Of a stretch of DNA of 10,755 nucleotides, positions 1 through 6,952 are shown one piece after another; positions within the stretch are counted from its first letter, which is position 1; every line of letters begins with the position of its first letter. A program made the position numbers and the translations under genes. The stretch is taken from contig JANYFI010000374.1 in assembly GCA_025362765.1 (NCBI GenBank), positions 1-10,755 of the forward strand, given 5' to 3'. The DNA is from Ferruginibacter sp. Its GTDB lineage: Bacteria > Bacteroidota > Bacteroidia > Chitinophagales > Chitinophagaceae. The notes under the pieces are model-generated. The model was not told the DNA's origin. It did not search any database and saw nothing but the letters and a program-made list of their open reading frames with translations.

Positions 1-327
1 TTCAGTTAACTCTGTAGTAGTAAGATTGATGGCGCTGGCGTTATTGATCAGGATATCTATACCGCCAAAACGTTCCGTTGCTTTATCCACCATTTGCTGT
101 ACCTGGTCTTCAAACCGGATATCACATTGCACAGGAAGGGCTTGCCCCCCCGCTGCTGCTATTTCAGCAGCAGCGGAAAAAATAGTACCGCCCAGTTTGG
201 GATTTTCTTCCACACTTTTTGAAGCTATCACGATATTGGCGCCGTCCTTTGCCAATCGCAAACCAATGGCTTTTCCTATTCCGCGGCTGGCGCCGGTAAT
301 AACGACGGTTTTATTTTTAAATGACAT
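1..327 (-). CDS. HSDL2-like short-chain dehydrogenase/reductase, N-terminal part (cut by window edge)
   Basis: This is the first 109 codons of an NAD(P)-dependent short-chain dehydrogenase; the C-terminus, with the expected YxxxK active site, lies outside the window. The Rossmann dinucleotide motif TGASRGIG is at residues 11-18, an acidic residue (Asp69) follows beta-4, and the NNAS motif is at 95-98. The insert around residues 37-50 (KSVEENPKLGGTIF) resembles the SDR domain of hydroxysteroid dehydrogenase-like protein 2, whose bacterial relatives are annotated only as SDR oxidoreductases; the substrate is unknown. The ATG at 327 is chosen because the first beta strand starts immediately after it. 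An 11-bp perfect hairpin (150-176) within the gene is explained by two alanine-rich codon runs. The gene is divergent from the TetR efflux operon, with 189 bp between the start codons, so TetR could also act on it. That is inference. Confidence 0.88.
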   Translation of the reverse strand, partial: MSFKNKTVVITGASRGIGKAIGLRLAKDGANIVIASKSVEENPKLGGTIFSAAAEIAAAGGQALPVQCDIRFEDQVQQMVDKATERFGGIDILINNASAINLTTTELTE

Positions 328-341
328 GGTAATTATTTTTT

Positions 342-349
342 CAAATCTA
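342..349 (-). promoter_or_regulatory. Possible -7 box for the SDR gene
   Basis: Read on the minus strand, the eight bases TAGATTTG fit the Bacteroidetes -7 consensus TAnnTTTG and end 14 nt before the SDR start codon. No good TTTG -33 element is seen about 20 bp upstream. The match is short and the region is AT-rich, so it may be chance. Confidence 0.3.
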
Positions 350-452
350 AACAAAAAGCAGGTGAACAGGTTAATCCTACAAGCCATTTCCAGTTATTTT
401 TATTAATGCCAATGTTATCTGTTGGTTAAGCGTGCTGTCTTTTTAAGAGAAG

Positions 453-468
453 TTAAACAAGTGTTTGG
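453..468. promoter_or_regulatory. Operator-like inverted repeat 1 (upstream site)
   Basis: The site reads TTAAAC, then AAGT, then GTTTGG. The inner AAAC/GTTT arms pair perfectly around a 4-nt spacer, and the outer right arm has diverged. Its layout is the same as that of the perfect site at 473-492, and the two centres are 22 bp apart, about two helical turns. The site covers the proposed -33 element of the TetR promoter, so protein binding there would block transcription. TetR-family repressors commonly bind such palindromes next to their own gene; the assignment here is inference. Confidence 0.5.
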
Positions 469-495
469 TTTTAATTAAACGTTTGTTTAATTTTG
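464..495 (+). promoter_or_regulatory. Promoter of the TetR-efflux operon
   Basis: A Bacteroidetes-type promoter is visible: TTTG at 464-467 as the -33 element and TAATTTTG at 488-495, a full match to the -7 consensus TAnnTTTG, separated by 20 bp. The expected transcript start near 500 leaves a leader of roughly 16 nt before the ATG at 517. Both elements overlap operator-like palindromes, so the promoter looks repressible. Confidence 0.6.
473..492. promoter_or_regulatory. Operator-like perfect inverted repeat 2
   Basis: Two perfect 8-nt arms, AATTAAAC and GTTTAATT, flank a 4-nt spacer GTTT. The right arm runs into the proposed -7 box at 488-495. The palindrome lies 24 bp before the TetR start codon and shares the TTAAAC-N4-GTTT core with the upstream site. 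It is the most likely binding site for the TetR protein encoded just downstream, which would give autorepression of the whole efflux operon. Confidence 0.6.
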
Positions 496-516
496 TGTCT
501 TCAATTGGTAAATGAC

Positions 517-1146
517 ATGGAATTTAATGACAAACAAATACAGATAATAGAAACCGCCGAGCGGCTTTTTGCAGAGAGAGGCTTTGACGGAACTTCTGTT
601 CGCGACATAGCGGATGAAGCAGGTATCAACGTAGCAATGATTTCTTACTACTTCGGCTCCAAAGAAAAACTGATGGAGGCCCTGTTTGAATTAAGGGTGG
701 GTTCGGTAAAGATGCGCATAGAATCACTGATAAAAGATGAAAGTCTCAGCCCGATTGAAAAGGTTAATATGCTGATTGACGAGCACATTGAAAGAGTAAT
801 TCAAAAGCCGTGTTTTCAAAAAGTAATGCAGGGTGTTTTGGTTACCAATAAAAGCCCCGCCATATTAAAAGCAGCCAATAATGTAAAACTGAGGAACATA
901 GCTGTAGTGGCAGAATTGATAAAAGACGGACAGAAAAAAGGTATTTTTAAAAAGAAGATTGACGTAGTACTGATGCTCAATACGATGGTAGGTACAGCAT
1001 CGCAAAGCGTGATGAGCATGGAGTATTACAAGGAATTTAATAACCAGCAGGATATGCCCGATGAAGAATTTAAAACCATTTTTAAACGAAGACTAAACAT
1101 ACACATAAAAACTTTATTCAAAGTAATATTAACCAATGAAGCATAA
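517..1146 (+). CDS. TetR/AcrR-family transcriptional repressor of the efflux operon
   Basis: A 209-residue DNA-binding regulator of the usual TetR length. The N-terminal helix-turn-helix spans about residues 8-54: the AERLFAERGFDGTSVRDIA stretch, then the recognition-helix region ending in ISYYFGSKEKL, the family hallmark. The remaining all-helical part would bind ligand and dimerise; it is too variable to predict the inducer. The ATG at 517 is preferred over an in-frame TTG at 493 because the TTG lies inside the promoter -7 box and the HTH spacing fits the ATG. The 3' end overlaps the next gene by 11 nt, so regulator and outer-membrane factor are translationally linked and the pump genes are the likely targets. 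The two palindromes upstream suggest autoregulation. Confidence 0.93.
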   Translation: MEFNDKQIQIIETAERLFAERGFDGTSVRDIADEAGINVAMISYYFGSKEKLMEALFELRVGSVKMRIESLIKDESLSPIEKVNMLIDEHIERVIQKPCFQKVMQGVLVTNKSPAILKAANNVKLRNIAVVAELIKDGQKKGIFKKKIDVVLMLNTMVGTASQSVMSMEYYKEFNNQQDMPDEEFKTIFKRRLNIHIKTLFKVILTNEA

Positions 1147-2461
1147 ACTAACAGCAGCAGCAGGATTTATTTTATTGCTGTGCCTGGTAAACCCACAGGC
1201 ACTACAGGCGCAGGACAGCACGCGAACAATTACCTTAAAAGAAGCGATTGACCTAAGCGTGACCAACAGCCATCTTTTAAAAAATAACATAGCAAAAATC
1301 AGCGAAGCTACCGCGGCCATAAAGGAAGCCAACGAGCGCCTGTTGCCTGACGTTGGCGTTAGTGGTGCGTATATGTACCTGCCCGCCCACCCCAACATTC
1401 ACCTCGCGTCTGACACATCTGCAAAAGGATTTAACGCACCAAAAGTTTCACAGTTGCTTTACGGCAGCCTGAATGCATCGCTACCCCTTTATACAGGTGG
1501 TAAATTAAAATATGGTATAGAATCGGCCAAATACCTGCAGGAAGCGGCTAAACTGGACGCGGCTGATAATAAAGAAGCGGTGATCATTAACACCATCAAC
1601 ACTTACAGTAATTTGTATAAATCTTTAAAGGCGGTAACACTGGTAAAAGAAAATCTGGAACAGTCTAACCAGCGGGTAAAAGATTTTACCAATTTGGAGA
1701 AAAACGGTTTGATGGCAAGAAATGATCTGCTGAAAGTGAAACTGCAGTCTTCCAATATTGAACTTACTTTATTGGATGCCCAAAGCAATTATAAAGTAGC
1801 CAGTGTAAACATGGCACTAATGCTTGGCCTGGCGGAACAAACCACGCTGGTAGCAGATTCGGCCAGCCTGCAACAACCTGGCGAAATAAAAAGTATTGTG
1901 GAGTATGAACAACTGGCACTACAATCACGCAACGATATCAGTGCCCTGGCATTGCGGAAAAAATCTGCGGAACTCGGTATCAAATCTGCAAAAGCCGATT
2001 ATTATCCCAATATTGCTTTAACCGCCGGATATATTGCAGCCGACATTCCTTCATTTTTAACGGTCACCAATGCGGTGACGTTAGGGCTTGGCGTAAAATA
2101 TTCGTTGTCTTCTTTATGGAAGACAAAATCAAAAATGGAACAGGCTGATGCCAGGGTGCAACAAATTGTTGCCAGTCAGGATATGCTAAACGACAATATC
2201 CGCCTCCAGATTAACCAGGCCTACGAAACTTATTTACTCAGCCGTAAAAAAATAGAAGTGTACCAGCAGGCAGTGGAACAGGCTGCTGAAAATTACCGAA
2301 TCACAAAAAATAAATACGACAACGCACTCGCCACCACTACCGATTTACTGGACGCAGATGTAGCGCAGCTGCAGACAAAGCTAAATGTAAGTAACGCCAC
2401 CGCTGACGCTGTGGTAGCCTACAATAAATTATTACAAACCGCAGGCATTTTAAACAATTAA
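1136..2461 (+). CDS. TolC-family outer-membrane efflux protein
   Basis: A 441-residue outer-membrane factor that would trimerise into the channel-tunnel through which the pump expels substrates. A signal peptide is clear: positive MKHK start, hydrophobic core at about residues 6-19, and an ALQA cleavage site near residue 25. Mature protein follows with two outer-membrane-efflux-protein repeats of long helices with short strands, at about 30-240 and 250-440. Features typical of the family include ITLKEAID near the mature N-terminus and the Y/L-rich NKYDNALATTTDLLDA segment near the end of the second repeat. There is no lipobox, so it should not be lipidated, unlike NodT-type members. The start overlaps the TetR stop region by 11 nt; the adaptor gene follows after 31 bp. 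Confidence 0.93.
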   Translation: MKHKLTAAAGFILLLCLVNPQALQAQDSTRTITLKEAIDLSVTNSHLLKNNIAKISEATAAIKEANERLLPDVGVSGAYMYLPAHPNIHLASDTSAKGFNAPKVSQLLYGSLNASLPLYTGGKLKYGIESAKYLQEAAKLDAADNKEAVIINTINTYSNLYKSLKAVTLVKENLEQSNQRVKDFTNLEKNGLMARNDLLKVKLQSSNIELTLLDAQSNYKVASVNMALMLGLAEQTTLVADSASLQQPGEIKSIVEYEQLALQSRNDISALALRKKSAELGIKSAKADYYPNIALTAGYIAADIPSFLTVTNAVTLGLGVKYSLSSLWKTKSKMEQADARVQQIVASQDMLNDNIRLQINQAYETYLLSRKKIEVYQQAVEQAAENYRITKNKYDNALATTTDLLDADVAQLQTKLNVSNATADAVVAYNKLLQTAGILNN

Positions 2462-2492
2462 TATCAACACCAAAACATACAATACATTTTTT

Positions 2493-3588
2493 ATGCAAAA
2501 CGACACAACAGCTAAAGCAGCACCTAAAAGAAGCAAAGGTTTTTTAATAGTACTGATAGCGCTGGTAATTGCCGGCGGCTGGTTTGGCATTACCAAATAC
2601 GTTCATGCCCAACACCATGAAGAAACAGACAATGCGCAAATTGAAGCCAACATCAGCCCCGCAATACCAAGGGTGGCGGGCTTTGTTAAAGAAGTGCGGG
2701 TAAAAGATAACCAGCTGGTTAAAAAGGGCGATACGCTTTTAATATTGGATGACCGCGATCTTGCAGTAAAGGTACAGGCCGCGGAAGCTGCACTGGCTAC
2801 AGCAGCATCTAACCTGGGAGCCGCAAAAGCAAACACCAGCGCTGCAAAAGCTAACATTGCTACTACACAAGCTGGTATCTCTACAGCAGATGCGCAAATA
2901 GAAGCAGCCAAAATAAATGTACGCAGAACTGGACAGGATTATGACCGGTATGCCAACCTGATTAAAGATCATTCCATCACCCAGCAACAATTTGACCAGG
3001 CGGAAGCTGCCAAACAAACGGCGGATCGCCAGTTGCAGATATTGGTGCAGCAAAAAAACCAGGTGGCACGGCAAACCAGTGCCGTTAGTTCACAGAGTAA
3101 TGCCACCTCCTCACAAATTGGTGTAGCAGATGCCATCATTAAACAAAAGCAGGTAGATGTGGCAGAAGCAAAATTAAACCTGTCCTATGCTGTAGTGATT
3201 GCTCCCGAAAGTGGCATGGTATCAAAAGTAAATGTACAGGAAGGACAATTTTTACAGCCCGGCCAATCCCTTTTCAGCATTGTATTGAATAATGACAGTT
3301 GGATAGTAGCCAATTTTAAAGAAACCCAGTTTGAAAAAAATGAGGATTGGACAGCGGGTAGTAATACATGCAGATGCCTTTCCAGATCATGAGTTTGAAG
3401 CAAAGCTCACGTCTTTTTCTCCGGCTACAGGATCGCGTTTTGCGTTACTCCCTCCTGATAATGCGAGTGGTAATTTTGTAAAAGTGGTGCAACGTCTTCC
3501 TGTAAAAATTGAATTTGCCAACCCTTCAGATTCGCTGGTGCAACAATTAAGACCAGGAATGAATGTAGATGTGGATGTACATTTATAA
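2493..3588 (+). pseudogene. EmrA/HlyD-family membrane fusion protein, interrupted by a 1-base frameshift
   Basis: This is the periplasmic adaptor that would connect the MFS pump with the TolC-type channel. The first frame gives 282 good residues: an N-terminal membrane anchor (about 17-34), the first half of a barrel-sandwich/biotinyl-lipoyl domain (about 53-90, with the PRVAGFVKEVRVKDNQLVKKGD hallmark), an Ala/Gln-rich coiled-coil hairpin (about 92-230), and the second lipoyl half plus the start of the beta-barrel (IVANFKETQFEK). In a run of seven A's at 3334-3340 the frame is lost; this frame stops at 3392 after 17 unrelated residues. The family-like C-terminus (MRIGQRVVIHADAFPD to PGMNVDVDVHL) continues in the next frame from 3340 to 3588. 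Six A's would restore one 364-residue protein of normal EmrA length. Sequence is otherwise intact, so the change is recent, an error, or suppressed. Confidence 0.9.
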
Positions 3589-3648
3589 TTAGAAAAGAGA
3601 CTGCCCCCTCCCCTGGAAGTGTGCCATTATTGATAAACATGTTATGCC

Positions 3649-3660
3649 CCTTTTAAAAGG
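3649..3660. promoter_or_regulatory. 12-bp perfect palindrome before the MFS gene
   Basis: CCTTTTAAAAGG reads the same on both strands and sits 15 bp before the MFS start codon, in an 87-bp gap between adaptor and pump. It is too short for a terminator and has no T-run. Its AAAAGG half could act as a poor, distant ribosome-binding element. No function is proven. Confidence 0.25.
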
Positions 3661-3675
3661 TGTAAAATAAATTCT

Positions 3676-5259
3676 ATGCAACAACAAATGGATTCTTTAG
3701 TAGAATATGGCTCCCGCAGGGTAATCATTACCGTCACTGCAATTTTTTGTGCACTGCTGGAAATTGTGGATACCACAATTGTTAACGTGGCGCTGAATGA
3801 CATGCGTGGTTCACTGGGAGCCACTTTAACAGAGGTTGCCTGGGTAATTACAGCCTATGCCATTGGTAATGTTATCATCGTGCCAATGACGAGCTGGCTC
3901 TCTATACAATTTGGCCGGAGAAATTATTTTGCCGCCTCCATCATACTGTTTACGGTGTGTTCATTTTTATGCGGTAATGCATCTGGCATCTGGGAACTGG
4001 TAATTTTTCGGTTCTTACAGGGCCTCGGCGGTGGCGCTTTACTTGTTACTTCCCAAACAATTATAACCGAAAGTTACCCACCCGAAAAGAGAAGTATGGC
4101 CCAGGCCATTTATGGATTAGGTGTAATTATCGGACCAACACTTGGGCCGCCATTGGGAGGTTATATAGTAGATCACGCATCATGGCCATATATTTTTTAT
4201 ATCAACATCCCGATTGGTGTTATTGCCACTTTATTAACGCTGCAATTTGTACGCAGTCCTAAGTACGGTGAAAAAAGTACCGGTAGTGACATTGACTGGC
4301 TGGGTATCGGTTTGCTTGCGTTAACCGTTGGTTCATTGCAATATGTGTTGGAAAAAGGGCAGGATGACGATTGGTTTAGCAGCAGTACTATTCTTTACCT
4401 GGGCGTGGCTGCTGCGTTGGGTTTGTTCTTTTTTATCTGGCGTGAAATCAGTTTTAAAAACCCCATTGTAGAATTAAGGGTATTAAAAAACGGCAATTTA
4501 AGGGTCGGTACTATTCTATCGTTTATAATGGGTTTTGGATTGTATGGCTCCACTTTTATCATTCCATTGTACACCCAATCTATCCTTGGCTGGACGGCGC
4601 AGCAAGCAGGTATGTTAATGGTTCCCTCGGCGCTTACTACTGCTATTATGATGCCTATTATCGGTAAGATATTACAAAAGGGTGTACCGCAACAATACCT
4701 TGTAGCTATTGGCATGATATCATTCGCCGTATTTACCATTTGGGGATATTTTATTTTAACTCCGGATACCGATTCTGATGCTTTCTTCTGGATGCTGATT
4801 GTAAGAGGCATGGGAATGGGCATGTTATTCATACCGATAACGGCGTTATCGCTGTCAACATTACAAGGCAGGCAAATAGGCCAGGGAGCAGCATTTACGG
4901 GAATGATGCGCCAGTTAGGCGGTTCTTTTGGAATAGCGCTCATTACTACCTATATGGCCCGTAAAAATATGATGCACCGTAGTGACCTGGTAAGCAAACT
5001 TGATGCCACTAACCCTGCAGTACAACAACGTGTAGAGGCAATGCAGCATAATTTTGTTGGTAAGGGTATGAACGCCGATGTCGCACTTAAGTCCAGCTAT
5101 TCCGCCTTAGATCATGTGGTTACCAGGCAGGCTGCAGTACTATCTTATATGGACGTGTTTTTAATGCTTGGCATTATGTTTTTAATTTGCGTTCCGTTTG
5201 TATTAATGGTAAGGGGCAATAAAGCAAAGAAAGTAGATTTAAGTGAGGCTATGCACTAA
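3676..5259 (+). CDS. DHA2-family MFS drug:H+ antiporter (EmrB/QacA type)
   Basis: A 527-residue inner-membrane protein with the length and hydrophobicity expected of a 14-TM DHA2 transporter, which exchanges protons for drugs. Family motifs are visible in order: motif D1 in TM1 (EIVDTTIVNVAL, about 29-40), a motif A variant in the TM2-TM3 loop (SWLSIQFGRRN, 73-83), motif B in TM4 (RFLQGLGGG, 112-120), motif C, the antiporter signature, in TM5 (GVIIGPTLGPPLGG, 149-162), and the WPYIFYINIPIG segment at TM6 (170-181) typical of EmrB relatives. The C-terminus is short and cytoplasmic with a basic KAKK patch. It is the last gene of the operon and depends on the upstream adaptor and TolC partner to move substrate across the outer membrane. 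Substrate specificity cannot be read from the sequence. Alternative ATG at 3688. Confidence 0.93.
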   Translation: MQQQMDSLVEYGSRRVIITVTAIFCALLEIVDTTIVNVALNDMRGSLGATLTEVAWVITAYAIGNVIIVPMTSWLSIQFGRRNYFAASIILFTVCSFLCGNASGIWELVIFRFLQGLGGGALLVTSQTIITESYPPEKRSMAQAIYGLGVIIGPTLGPPLGGYIVDHASWPYIFYINIPIGVIATLLTLQFVRSPKYGEKSTGSDIDWLGIGLLALTVGSLQYVLEKGQDDDWFSSSTILYLGVAAALGLFFFIWREISFKNPIVELRVLKNGNLRVGTILSFIMGFGLYGSTFIIPLYTQSILGWTAQQAGMLMVPSALTTAIMMPIIGKILQKGVPQQYLVAIGMISFAVFTIWGYFILTPDTDSDAFFWMLIVRGMGMGMLFIPITALSLSTLQGRQIGQGAAFTGMMRQLGGSFGIALITTYMARKNMMHRSDLVSKLDATNPAVQQRVEAMQHNFVGKGMNADVALKSSYSALDHVVTRQAAVLSYMDVFLMLGIMFLICVPFVLMVRGNKAKKVDLSEAMH

Positions 5260-5294
5260 TACAGGTATAAGTTAAGCGTGATAAGTTATAAATT

Positions 5295-5344
5295 AAAAGT
5301 CGTTGAAAATGGAGTACGTATTCCATTTTCAACGACTTTTTTTT
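5295..5344. terminator. Strong bidirectional intrinsic terminator
   Basis: A perfect 19-bp stem (5295-5313 with 5322-5340) closes an 8-nt loop (5314-5321). On the plus strand it ends in eight T's (5337-5344); on the minus strand the complement of the leading AATTAAAA gives a T-rich tail. It lies between the convergent MFS and OsmC genes, 35 bp after the first and 28 bp before the stop of the second, so it should end transcription from both sides. Confidence 0.93.
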
Positions 5345-5372
5345 AATTTTTATTTTTAGCTTTTGAATTCTT

Positions 5373-5789
5373 TTACAATAACACTGCCTCGTGCGTAATA
5401 TTCGTGTTCAATAATTTTGAAATGGGGCAATTTGTTTTTGCATCTGCCACGGCTATATCAAATTGCTCTTTACTAATGCCTGGAATTTTTGCTGATACAA
5501 TTAAATGACTTTCGGTGATGGCACCTGCGGCAGGGTCCAGGGTTATCTCACATTTTGTATTAATTTCATCTGCTGTAAAACCTGCAGCTCCCAGCACAAA
5601 ACTCAGCTTCATACTAAAGCACCCTGCATGCGCTGCTGCCACCAGTTCTTCAGGGTTGGTACCCACGCCTTCTGCAAAACGTGAATTGAATGAGTATTGA
5701 GTTTTATTAAGCGTGGTACTTTGAGTGGTAAGATTACCAGTACCTTCTTTACCAGTGCCGTTCCATACGGCCGTTGCATTACGTTTCAT
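5373..5789 (-). CDS. osmC: OsmC-type organic hydroperoxide reductase (peroxiredoxin)
   Basis: A 138-residue cytoplasmic thiol peroxidase that reduces organic hydroperoxides. Both catalytic cysteines are present in their family contexts: Cys57 in [10 protein letters not shown] and Cys121 in NCPISKLL. The conserved Arg38 (SRFAEG) and the glutamates at 47-48 ([12 protein letters not shown]) that set up the active site are also there. The sequence is closer to OsmC than to Ohr: the early [15 protein letters not shown] start and the CPIS motif both fit. The start at 5789 is preferred over an upstream in-frame start at 5825, because the extra residues (MKQIFPNNKNNN) do not look like the family and would overlap the upstream gene by 26 nt. 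With this start the gap to the YffB-like gene is 10 bp, so the two are probably one operon. Confidence 0.93.
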   Translation of the reverse strand: MKRNATAVWNGTGKEGTGNLTTQSTTLNKTQYSFNSRFAEGVGTNPEELVAAAHAGCFSMKLSFVLGAAGFTADEINTKCEITLDPAAGAITESHLIVSAKIPGISKEQFDIAVADAKTNCPISKLLNTNITHEAVLL

Positions 5790-5799
5790 ATTGTTGTTT

Positions 5800-6147
5800 T
5801 TATTGTTTGGAAAAATTTGTTTCATTAAAGCCTACCAAAATGTTGCCATTTATTTCTACTACCGGTCTTTTTATGATGCTGGTATATTCCTGCATTAGTT
5901 GAATGGCTACTTTTTCATTCGTTATCTTTTGCTGCACTGCTGGATCAAGGCTTCTCCAGGTAGTACTTTTTTTATTCAGCAATACTTCATAGCCTACTTT
6001 TTTACACCAGCCAGCCAGTTTTTCTGTTGAAATACCCGATTTTTTATAATCAACAAATTCAACGCTAATATTCTTATTTTTATACCAATCAAGCGTTTTT
6101 TTAATGGTATCACAATTGGGTATCCCGTACACTATAATTTTATTCAT
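5800..6147 (-). CDS. YffB-type Spx/ArsC-family thioredoxin-fold protein
   Basis: A 115-residue member of the ArsC/Spx/YffB family. The N-terminal GIPNCDTIKK segment carries the single family cysteine, Cys12; there is no CxxC as in Spx. The alternating W-x-x (WRSLD, 64-68) and IIKRPVV (91-97) segments, including Arg94 and the cis-Pro95, match the YffB branch closely, which is usually annotated as arsenate reductase or Spx/MgsR regulator. Glutathione-dependent thiol reductase activity has been proposed for YffB; whether this copy reduces arsenate is unknown. There are no ars genes nearby. Its neighbour 10 bp downstream is the OsmC peroxidase, which points to a role in thiol or oxidative stress. 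The upstream 130 bp show no clear TAnnTTTG box on this strand. Confidence 0.85.
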   Translation of the reverse strand: MNKIIVYGIPNCDTIKKTLDWYKNKNISVEFVDYKKSGISTEKLAGWCKKVGYEVLLNKKSTTWRSLDPAVQQKITNEKVAIQLMQEYTSIIKRPVVEINGNILVGFNETNFSKQ

Positions 6148-6277
6148 ATTAAATTTAAGCTTTGCAATTGGACTGTAAAATATTTTCTATTGCTTCAGAA
6201 CAAAAAATACTCCATTTTTAGCAATGGTAAAAATAGGATAACAATTAAATTGTTGATTTTATGGCTGATAAATTTCC

Positions 6278-6871
6278 TTAATTGGGAAACTGGGCAGCTG
6301 GTACAGATACAACACCGGTTGGCTTAATAATATGGTATTCTTTAAAATCCTGTCTTGCTTCCATACCAATGCCATCTAATATTTCGGTTCTTGTGCGGAT
6401 GCGTACCGGTTTATCTGTGTAAAATTCAGTGCCCGTGCGGCTTCGGTCCCAATACAATTCATTGCAGTACAACGTATCTCCTTTTACGTTAATCACCCTT
6501 ACGCTGTCTTTTAAAAATACCTTGCTTTGGGTTTCTTTATACTGCGCATATTTTGCATCCAGTTTGCTGTCTATACTGTCACGAACATCAAAAAAATCAA
6601 CATGAATACTTTTTGGAAACTCAATATACGGTACGGTATCCTGCACCCGGTTCATTATGGGGCCGGTTAAAATGGCTTTTTTTATACCGCCCACGGAATA
6701 TTTTATCTCTACATTTTTACCAACTTCTACCGCAATATCTTTCTGGTTAAATTTATTAAGATCGCTTTGTTTATTTTCGCAACCAACAATAAAAAGACTC
6801 ACAGGAAATAGCAATGCTAAAATAACCAACAGATTTTTTCTGCAAATTAAACTGTTGTCAGAATGATTCAT
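6278..6871 (-). CDS. lptC: LPS export component LptC, lipoprotein-type
   Basis: A 197-residue protein resembling the Bacteroidetes form of LptC, which receives lipopolysaccharide from the LptBFG transporter and passes it to the LptA bridge in the periplasm. The N-terminus has a charged start, a hydrophobic stretch at about residues 14-29, and an IVGC lipobox-like motif with Cys31, suggesting lipid anchoring rather than the usual transmembrane helix. The body is beta-rich (about 45-190) with repeated strand segments such as VKGDTLYCNELYWDRSRTGTEFYTDKPVRIRT, typical of the OstA/LptC jelly-roll fold. The first ATG at 6871 gives a suitable signal sequence. It lies 81 bp downstream of coaX in the same orientation, an association I recall from other Bacteroidetes; possible co-transcription is inferred. 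Confidence 0.8.
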   Translation of the reverse strand: MNHSDNSLICRKNLLVILALLFPVSLFIVGCENKQSDLNKFNQKDIAVEVGKNVEIKYSVGGIKKAILTGPIMNRVQDTVPYIEFPKSIHVDFFDVRDSIDSKLDAKYAQYKETQSKVFLKDSVRVINVKGDTLYCNELYWDRSRTGTEFYTDKPVRIRTRTEILDGIGMEARQDFKEYHIIKPTGVVSVPAAQFPN

Positions 6872-6896
6872 TTATTTTAACTACATTAAGTGTGTG

Positions 6897-6904
6897 TAAA
6901 GATA
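6897..6904 (-). promoter_or_regulatory. Weak -7-like box before lptC
   Basis: Read on the minus strand, TATCTTTA differs in one base from the -7 consensus TAnnTTTG and lies 25 bp before the lptC start codon. It could give lptC its own promoter in the gap after coaX. The match is imperfect and no -33 element is obvious. Confidence 0.25.
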
Positions 6905-6952
6905 GCCAATAAGACATGCTTAATTTTGATCAGGAAAGAAGGTTTCAACCTG

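Noticed and set aside
150..176. 11-bp perfect hairpin within the SDR gene
   Set aside because: It is explained by two runs of alanine codons around the SAAAEIAAAG segment. There is no T-run on the coding side and the reading frame is intact.
493..516. Upstream TTG as the start of the TetR gene
   Set aside because: It lies inside the promoter -7 box, and the eight extra residues add nothing to the helix-turn-helix domain; the ATG at 517 fits better.
3333..3345. Programmed -1 ribosomal frameshift at A-AAA-AAT in the adaptor gene
   Set aside because: A -1 shift leads to the wrong frame. The C-terminal frame needs +1 (or -2), so a classical slippery heptamer does not explain it.
4395..4943. 182-codon open frame on the minus strand inside the MFS gene
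   Set aside because: Antisense shadow of a hydrophobic, well-recognised transporter; no domain or signal of its own.
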